Source: Planctomycetaceae bacterium
GTDB lineage: Bacteria > Planctomycetota > Planctomycetia > Planctomycetales > Planctomycetaceae
Direction of reading: 5' to 3'
Assembly (NCBI GenBank): GCA_021732995.1
Contig: JAKFWA010000099.1
Location: 17,693-81,692, forward strand
DNA: 64,000 nt
The translations under genes were made by a program, and so were the position numbers. The notes beneath the pieces are model-generated. The model saw only the letters and a program-made list of their open reading frames with translations. It ran no database searches and was not told the origin of the DNA. Position 1 is the stretch's first letter, and every line of letters starts with the position of its first letter. This document shows, piece after piece, positions 24,362 to 33,108 of this stretch.

Positions 24362-25744
24362 CTAGTCCGGAGTGCTGAGCTGCACGCGTAGATCGTTCAG
24401 CTTGACCGGCACCTCGATCAGCAACGTTGGGGCTAGATAAACAAACTTCCAATCTCCGGCTGCGACTGGCAGGTCTTTGAAGCGGTATTCAACGCCGACC
24501 GATCCCTGATTCTGGAACAGCGATTCCATCCCGTCGTTGGGAGCCATGCGGCGTCCGTCCGGCGTCAGCAGGTAAACTTTGTTGTGGAAGATCCACGTTT
24601 GATGGGATTCAAACGCCTGGACTTGAGCGTCGTAGCTCACGTGAGCTTCCAGCACGGCCGACGAACGTCCGTTGCCGGCTGGCTTTACGATGACGTTAGC
24701 CAGCGCGACGGTTACGCCGCCACGACGCCGGGCGACTCCACGTGCTGTCTGCCATTTTGAGAACTCGATCGGGTGTTCGGCTGCCGCAACCAGCAATCTC
24801 GCTTCGCCGTTTAAGACAACAGACGGAGGAACCTGTAGCGGTCCCTGAAACTTCAGTTCGACTTGTGCCTCTCGCCCCCCGTCTCCCAGCGGGATTTCTA
24901 CTTTAGCTTCGGGGTCGAATGGGCCCCATCCGGTTGAATCGGGGGCCGACAGTCTGAAATCGCGCGCCGCGAATCTCAGGAATAGCGGTCGCAACCGCGG
25001 CTCGGCAGTGAGCGTGATCGGGCAGCGGTAGAGCCGCTGGTCTTTGCCAACGGGCATCGTCGTCACTGGTCCGGCCTGCAGGCGGAGAGCGTCTTGAACT
25101 GTCGCTTGCCCAGCCGAAGCGGGTTTGCGAGCTGGCGCGAACTCGAACTCTCCGCGATCCGCGACGAACGTTAGCTCGATGCCCGATTGTTCTAGGTCCA
25201 CGATGGCGTCCCAGAAGGTTCGAGCTTGCCAGTCCACCTTGAGCGTCTCACTACGTTCGGAGATCGCTTTGGAAAGAGTGATGCGATTTCCCGTTTGCTG
25301 CTCAATGAGCCTGGCGAGGGCCAACGCTGAATACTGACCTGTTGCTGTGAGGCGGCTAGCGGCGATGGACAGTCGTGCTGCTTCGTGCTCGAGCCGGATA
25401 CGAACTCGCTGCACCGCTTGCTTGCTGCCGAGGCTGGGTAACAGGTCCGTCGGGGGCAGCAGTGGCAAAATACCGGGACCGAGCTTGTTGAGTTCCTCTT
25501 CAGCCTGCGTTCGATCCGCGAGTTTCGGGGCGTCCAGTTGTTCAATCAACCGACGCACTCGCGCCGCTTCGTCTCCAGTCGTAGCTGCGGTGTTTTTTGA
25601 GGTCGGTTGAGGAGTTTCGTTCGGTTGCCCGAAACAGTCGCCACACAACCCTACGAGAACCGCGATTATCAAGACGGCGAAGCGGCCGAAGACGAGATAT
25701 TGAGCGGAGAGCTGCTGGCGAGGCGCGAACACGATGGCACTCAC
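24362..25744 (-). CDS. Exported protein of unknown function
   Basis: A 460-residue protein that I do not recognise as a named family. A hydrophobic stretch at residues 20-40 (VLIIAVLVGLCGDCFG) looks like a signal peptide or anchor, with a Cys that could allow lipidation. Residues 60-110 resemble a small helical repeat region also seen before HEAT-type domains. Residues 140-190 (ALARLIEQQTG, then FWDAIVDL) resemble the secretin/TonB short N-terminal (STN) pattern. The rest is predicted beta-rich. The GTG start at 25744 overlaps the stop of the SelW-like gene in a GTGA, so the two are translationally coupled. The overlap is the main reason to accept GTG as the start. Confidence 0.7.
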   Translation of the reverse strand: MSAIVFAPRQQLSAQYLVFGRFAVLIIAVLVGLCGDCFGQPNETPQPTSKNTAATTGDEAARVRRLIEQLDAPKLADRTQAEEELNKLGPGILPLLPPTDLLPSLGSKQAVQRVRIRLEHEAARLSIAASRLTATGQYSALALARLIEQQTGNRITLSKAISERSETLKVDWQARTFWDAIVDLEQSGIELTFVADRGEFEFAPARKPASAGQATVQDALRLQAGPVTTMPVGKDQRLYRCPITLTAEPRLRPLFLRFAARDFRLSAPDSTGWGPFDPEAKVEIPLGDGGREAQVELKFQGPLQVPPSVVLNGEARLLVAAAEHPIEFSKWQTARGVARRRGGVTVALANVIVKPAGNGRSSAVLEAHVSYDAQVQAFESHQTWIFHNKVYLLTPDGRRMAPNDGMESLFQNQGSVGVEYRFKDLPVAAGDWKFVYLAPTLLIEVPVKLNDLRVQLSTPD

Positions 25745-25983
25745 GATTCCGGGCTTGGGGCTTGATGCTGCTGGATCAGCTTGACGATCTCGGCATCCAG
25801 CGGGAAGCGGCCAGTTTCGTGCTTCGAATAAATGAGCCGGTCATCAAGCAGGACGTCGAAGGCACCGCCGGGGCCGCGCTGCAGTTCCGGCGAGATCCCG
25901 AATGCCCGTGAAATGGCCACCGCCAGGCTGGCCGCGCGAGGTCCGTAGCTGCATTGCCGACAGTATTTGATGCTGATTTTCAC
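25741..25983 (-). CDS. SelT/SelW/SelH (Rdx) family protein
   Basis: An 80-residue thioredoxin-like protein of the Rdx family. The CxxC redox motif is at the N terminus (KYCRQCSYGPRA), and the C-terminal half carries the typical RGPGGAFDVLLDDRLIYSK pattern followed by GRFP. Both motif positions are Cys, with no in-frame TGA, so no selenocysteine is used. Members are thought to act in thiol redox chemistry; a precise substrate is not known. The next gene's GTG overlaps the stop by four bases. A second paralogue lies at 55588-55890, also coupled to an envelope protein. Confidence 0.85.
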   Translation of the reverse strand: MKISIKYCRQCSYGPRAASLAVAISRAFGISPELQRGPGGAFDVLLDDRLIYSKHETGRFPLDAEIVKLIQQHQAPSPES

Positions 25984-26164
25984 AGTACGTCCGAAGTTGA
26001 AACCGGCGAGAAGGCATTCGTCCTTCCAAGATCACGATGCCGCTTGCCGCTCGCAAGCCGAGTCCCGAGGCCGGGCGTCCTTTGCGGCAGAAGTGCCACC
26101 GATATACTCGCGGGACTTCCCGGCCTGTCGGTTCGGGTGGCCCTCCTGATGACGAGCACTTTCG

Positions 26165-28159
26165 ATGACAGCGTCCACTGCGAATACGAACTACACAGTC
26201 ATGGCGCGGCGATTTCGACCGCAGGCCTTCGGTGATGTCGTCGGTCAGGAGCATATTTCTCAAGCTCTGCGGAACGCGATCCGGGGGAACCGGGTTGCGC
26301 ATGCTTACCTCTTTACCGGTGCTCGCGGAGTGGGGAAGACGTCGTCGGCCCGTATTCTCGCGAAGGCTTTGAACTGCCCGAGCGCGGTTGATGGTGAACC
26401 CTGCAACGACTGCGAAATCTGTCGCGGGATCTCGGCAGGCAACGACATCGACGTGCTGGAAATCGACGGTGCGTCCAATCGCGGTATTGAAGACATCCGG
26501 CAGTTGCGGGCGAATGTGAACGTGAAGTCGATGCGGACGAAGTACAAGGTCTACATCATCGACGAAGTTCACATGCTGACGAAGGAAGCGTTCAACGCGC
26601 TCCTGAAGACGCTGGAAGAACCACCGCCGAACGTGAAATTCGTGTTCTGCACGACGGAACCGAACAAGGTGCCGGACACGATTCTCTCACGCTGCCAACG
26701 GTTCGATTTCGGGACGATCGCGACCAACAACATCAAGCTGCGGCTCACCCAGATTGCCGCGGCTGAAGGCGTTGAAGTCGATGACGGCGCGCTCGAATTG
26801 GTCGCCCGCAGAGCCGCCGGTTCGATGCGTGACAGTCAGTCAATTTTCGATCAATTGCTGGCGTTTGGTGAGGAACATGTCACCGCCGCTGATGTGCACC
26901 GACTGTTGGGGACGGCGAGTGACGATCGGCTGACGGCGATTGTCGATGCGCTCGTTCATCACAATCAGTCGCAGGCGCTGCAGTCGTTTCACGCGGCGCT
27001 GGATGGTGGCGTGCAACTGGGTGAGCTGACCGATCAACTGCTGTTCTACTTGCGGGACCTGATGGTCATCGCGGTCGGTGCCGGTTCGCTGGAACTGCTT
27101 TCCGTGGCCGAAACAACTCGCGCGACGTTGGCTCAACAGGCTCAACAGTGGGGGCTGCAGACCATTGTGTCGGCGATGCAGATCTTCGCGGACACCAAGG
27201 CCCGGATGTCACGCGTGACCTACGGCCGCGCGCTGGCGGAACTCGCGATTGTGCGAGTGGCTATGCTGGAAAACCTGGTCAATCTGGATGCCGTGATTGA
27301 TCAGCTTCGTACCGCCGAACCGATTTCGGCGCCGCCTGCCGCTACTCCGTCTTTGGTGGCAGAAAAAAAAAATGACCTAGCGCTGCCAATAGCGCCCGGG
27401 CCGACCCCTACGCCGTCGGTTGCTGTCGCGGTGGCAGAGGCAGAGGCTGAGCCTGAGGCAGACGAACGGTTTGAAGAGCCGGATGAGGTTGCCGATGCCG
27501 CGATGCCAGTCGACGAGCCAGAGGAAACGAGCGTTCTCGAAGAGTCCCAGCCTGTGGCTCCGTTGCCGAAATTGGTGATGCCGTCACCACCACCGGCGGC
27601 AGAGGAAACGCGGTTGTCCGAACCGCTTCCAGCAGCCCCAGAATCAGCAGTCCAAGACTCGCTGGCTGCGCCGGAAGCTGTCGGTTTGCCGCCGGATTCG
27701 GCTGCGGGTGGCCGCACAGCGGCAGATTTCCAACATCCAAATCCCATCGATTTTTGGTCACAAGTCGTTGCTGAGATTACTGATCTGCTGAAAAGCCATG
27801 CCAAATCGGCAACCCGCATTGCAATTATTGGACCAAATAAGCTGGAAGTTTCCTTTCCGCAGCGTTACCACTTCTCGAAGAAGTACTGTGAGAAGCCTGA
27901 CGTACTTCGGCGACTGGAAGAGATCGCTTCTCGGGTCGCGGGACAACCGCTGCGGATCGTGCTGACAGCCTACGAAGACGAGTCGGCGAACGCTGCTGCG
28001 GCAACACCCGACGCTCCCAAAGCGACAAAGGCCGGACGTCGAATTTACAAACCCGAAGAGGATCCATTTGTCAGCAACATCATGAACCTGTTTACGGCTC
28101 AGGTGGTGAAGGTGGAACCGGTGATCGGGGGCTCTGGCGAATCTGAGTCAGCAACCTGA
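26165..28159 (+). CDS. dnaX: DNA polymerase III subunit gamma/tau
   Basis: Clamp-loader ATPase of 664 residues. Walker A is at GARGVGKTS, the zinc site at CPSAVDGEPCNDCEIC, Walker B at YIIDEVHML and the SRC sensor at ILSRCQRFDF. Residues 1-370 are the conserved ATPase and lid domains. Residues 395-525 form a Pro/Glu/Ala-rich linker, and a conserved tau-like C-terminal domain follows (NPIDFWSQVVAEI onward). An A10 run at codons 400-403 marks the join between core and linker and probably allows a short gamma product (see separate entry). A second ATG at 26201 begins MARRFRPQAF, where similarity to the family starts; either could be used. ybaB and recR follow, a widely conserved arrangement. Confidence 0.95.
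   Translation: MTASTANTNYTVMARRFRPQAFGDVVGQEHISQALRNAIRGNRVAHAYLFTGARGVGKTSSARILAKALNCPSAVDGEPCNDCEICRGISAGNDIDVLEIDGASNRGIEDIRQLRANVNVKSMRTKYKVYIIDEVHMLTKEAFNALLKTLEEPPPNVKFVFCTTEPNKVPDTILSRCQRFDFGTIATNNIKLRLTQIAAAEGVEVDDGALELVARRAAGSMRDSQSIFDQLLAFGEEHVTAADVHRLLGTASDDRLTAIVDALVHHNQSQALQSFHAALDGGVQLGELTDQLLFYLRDLMVIAVGAGSLELLSVAETTRATLAQQAQQWGLQTIVSAMQIFADTKARMSRVTYGRALAELAIVRVAMLENLVNLDAVIDQLRTAEPISAPPAATPSLVAEKKNDLALPIAPGPTPTPSVAVAVAEAEAEPEADERFEEPDEVADAAMPVDEPEETSVLEESQPVAPLPKLVMPSPPPAAEETRLSEPLPAAPESAVQDSLAAPEAVGLPPDSAAGGRTAADFQHPNPIDFWSQVVAEITDLLKSHAKSATRIAIIGPNKLEVSFPQRYHFSKKYCEKPDVLRRLEEIASRVAGQPLRIVLTAYEDESANAAAATPDAPKATKAGRRIYKPEEDPFVSNIMNLFTAQVVKVEPVIGGSGESESAT
27363..27372 (+). promoter_or_regulatory. 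Probable slippage/frameshift site for gamma production in dnaX
   Basis: Ten consecutive A residues read as GAA AAA AAA AAT in frame. A -1 ribosomal shift, or transcripts with one extra A, give K-K-K then TGA at once (403 aa). Loss of one A gives ATG ACC TAG. Any out-of-frame slip therefore stops within a few codons, at the end of the conserved clamp-loader core. T. thermophilus dnaX uses an A9 run for transcriptional slippage, and E. coli dnaX uses A AAA AAG for -1 frameshifting. Confidence 0.75.
27380..27395 (+). promoter_or_regulatory. Hairpin downstream of the dnaX A-run
   Basis: GCGCT and AGCGC form a perfect 5-bp stem with a 6-base loop, seven bases after the last A of the run. This is the spacing at which a stimulatory RNA structure acts in -1 frameshifting. 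The stem is short, so the effect may be weak. Confidence 0.5.
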
Positions 28160-28244
28160 TGTGCAGGTGTTAGCGGCATTTCAGAAATTTCGTTCATAAT
28201 CGGGACGGCATTTGCCTGCCCGCAAATCAGAAAGCGTAAGGGGT

Positions 28245-28589
28245 ATGTTCAAGGGCATCAGCGACATGATGTCGCTCATGGGCAAAGCCAAAGAGATGCA
28301 GAGCCGCATGAGCGAGATCCAGGACAAGCTCGCTCAAACTCGAGTCCGAGGTTCCGCAGGCAACGGTATGGTGTCCATCGAAGTGAACGGCAAATTCGAT
28401 GTGCTGAGCTGCCAGATCGATCAGTCGCTGGTGGACGGCAACCGCGCCCGCCTGGAGGAAATGGTGGTCTCGGCCATGAACGATGCCATGTTCAAAGCCC
28501 GGAAAACCGCTGCGGAAATGATGCAGGAAATGTCTGGTATGGATCTGCCAGGCATGGGCGATGCCTTTTCAAAAATGGGACTTGGTTAA
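28245..28589 (+). CDS. ybaB: YbaB/EbfC family nucleoid-associated protein
   Basis: A 114-residue dimeric DNA-binding protein. The N-terminal helix is rich in Met and charged residues ([18 protein letters not shown]) as in the family, followed by the conserved VEVNGK-like core ([17 protein letters not shown]) and a C-terminal helix. The ATG at 28245 is preceded by TAAGGGG, a clear ribosome binding site; upstream TTG extension to 28212 is not needed. The gene sits between dnaX and recR, its usual place, and ends 13 bases before recR. The Met-rich tail ([14 protein letters not shown]) is common in the family. Confidence 0.92.
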   Translation: MFKGISDMMSLMGKAKEMQSRMSEIQDKLAQTRVRGSAGNGMVSIEVNGKFDVLSCQIDQSLVDGNRARLEEMVVSAMNDAMFKARKTAAEMMQEMSGMDLPGMGDAFSKMGLG

Positions 28590-28602
28590 CTCAGGAGCCA
28601 GC

Positions 28603-29223
28603 ATGGCCAAGTATGTTCCTGAGTCGCATCCATTCGGTCCGGCGGTTGCCAATCTGGTAGCGCAACTTGCGAAGTTGCCAGGGATTGGTGGCAAGACGGC
28701 CGAACGACTGGCTCATCACATTATTGCTTGTCCGCAGAGTGAAGCCTTAGAGCTGGCTGATTCGATCCAGCGGGTCAAATCGGCGATTCGCCCGTGTCGT
28801 GTCTGCTTCAATCTGACAGAACATGAAGTCTGCCGCATCTGCGCGTCGCCTCAGCGGACGAAGCAGGTTGTGTGCGTCGTCGAACAGCCGCGCGACGTGA
28901 TTTCGCTGGAATCGTCGGGGGCCTACGACGGTGTGTACCACGTGCTGCAAGGGCGAATTTCGCCGCTCGAAGGAATTGGGCCGGAAGACTTAACGATTGA
29001 TGCGCTCGTAAGACGTGTTCGAACCGATGGCGTACAGGAAATCGTGATGGCGACGAATCCAACGCTTGAGGGGGATGGGACGTCTCTTTTCATTTCGAAC
29101 TTGCTGGCAGGCTATTCAGTGAAAATCACGCGACTTGCTCGGGGGATTGCCTCAGGCAGCGTGCTAGAGTTTGCCAACAAAGACATGTTGGCTGATGCCA
29201 TGCGCGGTCGGCAGTCCTTCTAG
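28603..29223 (+). CDS. recR: Recombination mediator RecR
   Basis: A 206-residue protein that works with RecF and RecO to load RecA at gaps. The helix-hairpin-helix region ([16 protein letters not shown]) is followed by a C4 zinc finger (CRVC ... CRIC), the Toprim domain starting [10 protein letters not shown], and the C-terminal [12 protein letters not shown]-like Walker-B region. The ATG at 28603 has CAGGAG 5-6 bases upstream and starts at the family position. The longer frame from 28561 would overlap ybaB and adds residues with no family match. No recF or recO is visible in the window. Confidence 0.95.
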   Translation: MAKYVPESHPFGPAVANLVAQLAKLPGIGGKTAERLAHHIIACPQSEALELADSIQRVKSAIRPCRVCFNLTEHEVCRICASPQRTKQVVCVVEQPRDVISLESSGAYDGVYHVLQGRISPLEGIGPEDLTIDALVRRVRTDGVQEIVMATNPTLEGDGTSLFISNLLAGYSVKITRLARGIASGSVLEFANKDMLADAMRGRQSF

Positions 29224-29279
29224 GACCGCCAGCCGCAGGGTCGCACGGTACCAGCGAACACGATTGAGGATGTGGATTC

Positions 29280-30770
29280 ATGCACCTGAACTTCTCACAG
29301 AACATGCGGATGAGCCAGCAGATGAAGCTGGCCCCGCGCATGATCCAGTCGATGGAAATCCTGCAGTTGCCCACCATTGAGCTGCAGGAGCGCATCGAAC
29401 AAGAACTCGAAGAGAACGTCGTCCTCATTGCCGAGGGATTGAAGACCGAACGCACTGACACGGAAATTCGGCAGGATCTGCAGCAGGCTCATGACGACGC
29501 CAACGACAAGCGACTCGATCAGAAAGAACTGATCGTCGACAACGAGCATGGCAACGACGCTGACTTCGAACGCTTGATGGAGATGTCGGCGGATTGGCCG
29601 GACGACAACTTCGCCGCTGAATCCCGCCCCTCGTCCAACCGACTTTCGGACGATCGGGAACGCTACGACGACCTGATGTCCAACGTCGAGGCCACGCCTC
29701 AGACGCTGCAGGATTATCTGCTCGAACAGTTCACCTTTTTCGACTCCTCGACCAAGCAACTGGAGTTCGGCAAGTACCTCATCCTGAACCTGGATGAGAA
29801 TGGTCGCCTGCAGAGTTCACTGCCCGAGATCGTGCAGGTCTACGGTGGCGATATCAGCTTTGAAGAAGCGCAGGAGGTTGTGCGTCAGATTCAAAAGTTG
29901 GATCCGCCGGGCGTCGGTGCGCGGGATCTCAAAGAGTGCCTGTTGCTGCAACTCAACGATGACATGATCTACAAAGATGTCATCGCCACGTTGATCTCCG
30001 AGCACCTCGATGACCTCGGTAATAATCGTCTGCCGCTGATCGCGAAGAAGACCGGCTACACGATCGAAGAGATCAAAGAGGCGATGGAGGAAATGCGGCA
30101 ACTGGATCCGTTCCCTGGCCGCCGTTTTCAGGCTCGGCAGGTTCAGAATGTCGCTCCGGACGTCGTCGTCGAGCTTGATGAGCACAACGCCTGGAAAGTC
30201 CGCGTGCTGGATGAGTACATCCCCAGCTTGCGGATCAGCAAAAAGTACCGCGAGATGCTGCAGAACGGCGTCGATGCGAAGACCAAAGAGTACATCAAGA
30301 AGAAGATCGATTCGGCCAAATGGCTGATCGAATCCATTGAGCAACGTTACTCAACGTTGCGTCGCGTCTCGCAGGCGATCGTCGATCACCAGACCGCCTT
30401 TCTGGAACACGGTCCAGATCACATTCAGCCGCTGAAGATGCAGCAGATCGCCGATCAGGTCGGAGTGCACGTGACGACCGTGTCTCGCGCTGTCGATGAC
30501 AAGTGGATTCAGACCCAGCGCGGATTGTTCCCGCTGAAGCGTTTCTTCGGTGGCGGCACCAAGACCGCGACCGGTGAAGACGTGGCTTGGGACATTGTCC
30601 GCATCAAGCTCCAGGAGCTGATCGACAGCGAGGACAAGGACAAGCCCTACAGCGACGATGAAATCGTCGAAGAGATGGGCAAGCTCGGCTACACCTTGGC
30701 TCGCCGCACGGTGACCAAGTACCGCAAGAAGATGAACATCCCGACCTCGCGTCAGCGTCGCCAGTATTAG
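29280..30770 (+). CDS. rpoN: RNA polymerase sigma-54 factor
   Basis: A 496-residue sigma-54. Region I is Gln/Leu-rich ([17 protein letters not shown], then [13 protein letters not shown]). An acidic region II spans roughly residues 55-140, followed by the core-binding domain ([35 protein letters not shown]). The helix-turn-helix is [19 protein letters not shown], and the RpoN box [15 protein letters not shown] sits at the very end. All parts needed for -12/-24 promoter binding are there. The gene follows recR by 56 bases and may be read through from it. No bacterial enhancer-binding protein gene is in the window. Confidence 0.95.
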   Translation: MHLNFSQNMRMSQQMKLAPRMIQSMEILQLPTIELQERIEQELEENVVLIAEGLKTERTDTEIRQDLQQAHDDANDKRLDQKELIVDNEHGNDADFERLMEMSADWPDDNFAAESRPSSNRLSDDRERYDDLMSNVEATPQTLQDYLLEQFTFFDSSTKQLEFGKYLILNLDENGRLQSSLPEIVQVYGGDISFEEAQEVVRQIQKLDPPGVGARDLKECLLLQLNDDMIYKDVIATLISEHLDDLGNNRLPLIAKKTGYTIEEIKEAMEEMRQLDPFPGRRFQARQVQNVAPDVVVELDEHNAWKVRVLDEYIPSLRISKKYREMLQNGVDAKTKEYIKKKIDSAKWLIESIEQRYSTLRRVSQAIVDHQTAFLEHGPDHIQPLKMQQIADQVGVHVTTVSRAVDDKWIQTQRGLFPLKRFFGGGTKTATGEDVAWDIVRIKLQELIDSEDKDKPYSDDEIVEEMGKLGYTLARRTVTKYRKKMNIPTSRQRRQY

Positions 30771-30797
30771 GCGTACATTGAGGCTAAGCGATAGTCG

Positions 30798-30816
30798 CTG
30801 ATCGCTCCGCGATCAG
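30798..30816 (+). terminator. Hairpin after rpoN
   Basis: CTGATCGC and GCGATCAG form a perfect 8-bp stem around a 3-base loop, 28 bases after the rpoN stop. No T tract follows, so it may stabilise the 3' end rather than terminate by itself. Confidence 0.5.
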
Positions 30817-31159
30817 ACACGAGCTTCATCGCCACGCAGTTCTATCAGCTTTGTGGCGATGGCATTGTCTCTGCCCACTGTTTTTTCTCGGCACGAGGAC
30901 CAACTCAAGGGGCCAGCAGCCGCTTCATTTCCGTTTTGACCACGGAGTGGTCAGCGACTTTCCTCCGCGACTTCTGCTTGCGGCGACCCCTTGTGATGCG
31001 TTCCGGAATCCGCCTTTTTTGACAGCACAGGCTCAGTCACGGATCGCTGTCGACAGAACCGCTCGGTTGCATTTCATCGCAAGTATGAACGGAATTCATG
31101 CGGCCAAGTTGCTGCGCCGCTGGCACTTGTGAGAATCCTCAAAAAACTCGTCGAGAGCG

Positions 31160-31186
31160 TGTCGATTCTTCGAACCCTCATTCGAT
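31160..31186 (+). promoter_or_regulatory. Candidate ECF42-type promoter
   Basis: TGTCGA (31160-31165), a 17-base spacer and CGAT (31183-31186) fit the -35/-10 pattern reported for ECF42 sigma factors (TGTCGA and CGA-type). It lies 79 bases before the first DGPF gene, whose family is the usual ECF42 target. The sigma gene itself is third in this block. The consensus is recalled, not computed. Confidence 0.5.
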
Positions 31187-31264
31187 GAGTTGGCAGAGTG
31201 TGAGTCACACCGGCCAAGTTCACCCGGGCTCGACACCGAGATTTAATCACTAAGGAGAACGACG

Positions 31265-31699
31265 ATGCGATTCATGATCCTGATCAAGGCCACCAAAGAT
31301 TCCGAAGCCGGTGTGATGCCCAGCGAGCAACTGCTGACCGAAATGGGAAACTTCAACGAGGAGCTCGTGAAAGCCGGCATCATGCAGGCAGGCGAGGGCC
31401 TGCATCCCAGTTCCAAGGCAGCTCGCGTACGGTTTTCGGGAGCCAATCGCACCGTGATTGACGGGCCATTCGCCGAGACCAAAGAACTGATCGCCGGCTT
31501 CTGGATTTGGAAGTGCGAGTCGTTGAACGAAGCCATTGAATGGGTGAAACGCTGCCCGAATCCGCATCCCGATACCACCGAAGTCGAGATCCGTCAGATC
31601 TTCGAGATGGAAGATTTCGGGGCCGCGATGACTCCCGAACTATGCGAGCAGGAAGATCGCCTGCGCGCTCAAACGGAAGAACTGGCGAAGAAGAAGTAG
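31265..31699 (+). CDS. DGPF (YciI-like) domain protein
   Basis: A 144-residue protein of the YCII-related family. It opens with MRFMILIKA and carries the family hallmark VIDGPFAETKELIAGFWIW, with EAIEWVKRCP and a VEIRQIFEMEDF end. YciI-like domains are small ferredoxin-fold dimers; the biochemical role of the DGPF branch is unknown. Members are typically encoded next to an ECF42 sigma factor, as here. AAGGAG lies about 7 bases upstream of the ATG. The C-terminal 25 residues are a charged helix (QEDRLRAQTEELAKKK). A related domain forms the first half of the next gene. Confidence 0.88.
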   Translation: MRFMILIKATKDSEAGVMPSEQLLTEMGNFNEELVKAGIMQAGEGLHPSSKAARVRFSGANRTVIDGPFAETKELIAGFWIWKCESLNEAIEWVKRCPNPHPDTTEVEIRQIFEMEDFGAAMTPELCEQEDRLRAQTEELAKKK

Positions 31700-31837
31700 G
31701 GCGAGGGGTTAGGGGGTAGACGGACGGCATTCGTGTGCGTCGCTCTTCATCCTCAGTGCTTTTTGTTTTCTTCTCCGCGAGCTTCGCGCCTTCGCGTGAG
31801 ATTCGTTCTTACCAATCAAACCAAGTCAGGAATAACC

Positions 31838-32665
31838 ATGCGTTTCATGATGCTGATGATCCCCAAGGGCTACGAGTCTGCTGAACCCGGCGCGATGCCC
31901 AGTGCCGACGCTGTCGCGGCGATGATGAAGTACAACGAAGACCTGCAGAAGGCGGGCATCCTGCTCGCACTGGATGGTCTGCATCCGCCGTCCATGGGCG
32001 CGCGAGTCTCCTTTGCCGACGGCAAGGCCAAGGTCACCGATGGTCCGTTCGCCGAGGCCAAGGAAGTGCTCGGCGGTTACTGGATGATTCAGGTACGGTC
32101 GAAGGAAGAAGCCATTGAATGGGCCAAGCGTTGCCCGGGCTCGCCCAATGAAGTGATCGAACTGCGTCAGGTGCAGGAGATGGAAGACTTCCCTGCTGAC
32201 GTTCAGAAGGCGGCCGAAGGCTTCGCCGAGATGCAGGCCAATCCGCAGCCCAAGCCCGCTGAGTCACAGAACATCTTCGTCAATCTGCCCATCAAGGATC
32301 TGAAGGCCAGTGTCGAGTTCTTCACGAAGCTGGGATACACGTTCAATGCACAATTCACCAACGAGAGCGCCACGTGCATGGTCGTCAGCGAGCACATCTA
32401 CGTGATGCTGCTGGTCGAAGAGTTCTTTAAGACGTTCACAACCAAGCCGCTGGTGGATGCCAAGACTTCAACGGAAGCGATCATCTGCCTTTCCATGCCG
32501 TCGCGTGATGCCGTGAACCGCATCGTCGAAGCCGCGCTCGCGGCCGGTGCTCGACGTTATGCCGAGCCCAAGGATTACGGCTTCATGTACCAGTGGGGCT
32601 TCGAAGACCTCGACGGCCACATTTGGGAGTACTGCTGGATGGACCCCGCCCACGTGCAGAAGTAG
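31838..32665 (+). CDS. DGPF (YciI-like) and VOC (glyoxalase-fold) fusion protein
   Basis: A 275-residue protein made of two modules. Residues 1-125 are a DGPF domain (MRFMMLMIPKG, VTDGPFAEAKEVLGGYWMI, VIELRQVQEMEDF). Residues 145-275 are a vicinal-oxygen-chelate domain (NIFVNLPIKDLKASVEFFTKL, here read as two parts, then CMVVSEHIYVMLL and GFEDLDGHIWEYCWMD). The VOC half resembles the PhnB/lactoylglutathione-lyase-like extradiol group often found with ECF42. The ATG at 31838 follows CAGGAATAACC; the longer frame from 31733 is a GTG in an intergenic repeat-like stretch and is rejected. It is 138 bases after the first DGPF gene, probably in one operon. Confidence 0.9.
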   Translation: MRFMMLMIPKGYESAEPGAMPSADAVAAMMKYNEDLQKAGILLALDGLHPPSMGARVSFADGKAKVTDGPFAEAKEVLGGYWMIQVRSKEEAIEWAKRCPGSPNEVIELRQVQEMEDFPADVQKAAEGFAEMQANPQPKPAESQNIFVNLPIKDLKASVEFFTKLGYTFNAQFTNESATCMVVSEHIYVMLLVEEFFKTFTTKPLVDAKTSTEAIICLSMPSRDAVNRIVEAALAAGARRYAEPKDYGFMYQWGFEDLDGHIWEYCWMDPAHVQK

Positions 32666-33108
32666 TGATGTCGATAGTAGGGGCGACGACTCGACACACA
32701 AACGCGCAGTCGCTCCCCTCGCCCCGCGTTGCGGGGAGAAGGGCTGGGGGTGAGGGGCGAACTCACTTCCAGTCCTCGAACTCGCATTGCGCACGGTAGG
32801 GTGGGACAAGCGATCGCAACTGCTCGGTGGGCCGGCGCATTCGACGCCAGTTGGTCTCGACGGTCGGTCCCAGCGCACAACAGGGCTTGATCGCGCCGGC
32901 CCACCAAATGACGGCCCCGAATGCTGGTCCCACCCTACCCGGTGCGCCATGCGGGCTAAGTGGGAATCGGTTACCGAAAGGTCACAGCACCCCTCACCCC
33001 GACCCCTCTCCCCAAAGGGGCGAGGGGAGTTGATCTCGTTAGTATTGGAGGCGCATCAACCCGCCACTCGCTTTGCGAGCGTCCGTAACTGCGGTGTAAT
33101 TGGACGCC
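32666..33108 (+). other. Repeat-filled gap between the DGPF-VOC gene and the sigma gene
   Basis: The whole 443-base gap is built of three nested inverted repeats (entered separately). No protein gene is supported. Several short frames in this stretch are by-products of the GC-rich repeats. Confidence 0.75.
32713..33029. repeat. Nested inverted-repeat island
   Basis: Three pairs of arms nest symmetrically. The outer pair is 32713-32759 and 32988-33029 (starting CTCCCCTCGCCCC, imperfect). The middle pair is 32795-32807 and 32927-32939 (GGTAGGGTGGGAC and its complement, exact). The inner pair is 32826-32838 and 32893-32905 (GGTGGGCCGGCGC and its complement, exact). The layout looks like one mobile palindromic element inserted inside another. 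Confidence 0.85.

Larger units (their letters stand above)
30771..31264 (+). other. Intergenic region after rpoN
   Basis: This 494-base gap holds a hairpin (30798-30816), the palindrome CTGTCGACAG (31047-31056), a candidate ECF42 promoter (31160-31186) and an AAGGAG ribosome site just before 31265. A 93-codon frame (30851-31132) has no start signal or recognisable composition and is not called. Confidence 0.6.

Noticed and set aside
26030-26160. Possible SRP RNA upstream of dnaX
   Set aside because: SRP RNA is often there, and the stretch can fold (GCCACC with GGTGGC), but the conserved GGAAGGAAGCAGC-type core is absent on both strands.
30851-31132. 93-codon frame after rpoN
   Set aside because: No ribosome site, odd composition rich in His, Arg and Phe, and it overlaps a region with regulatory-looking sites.
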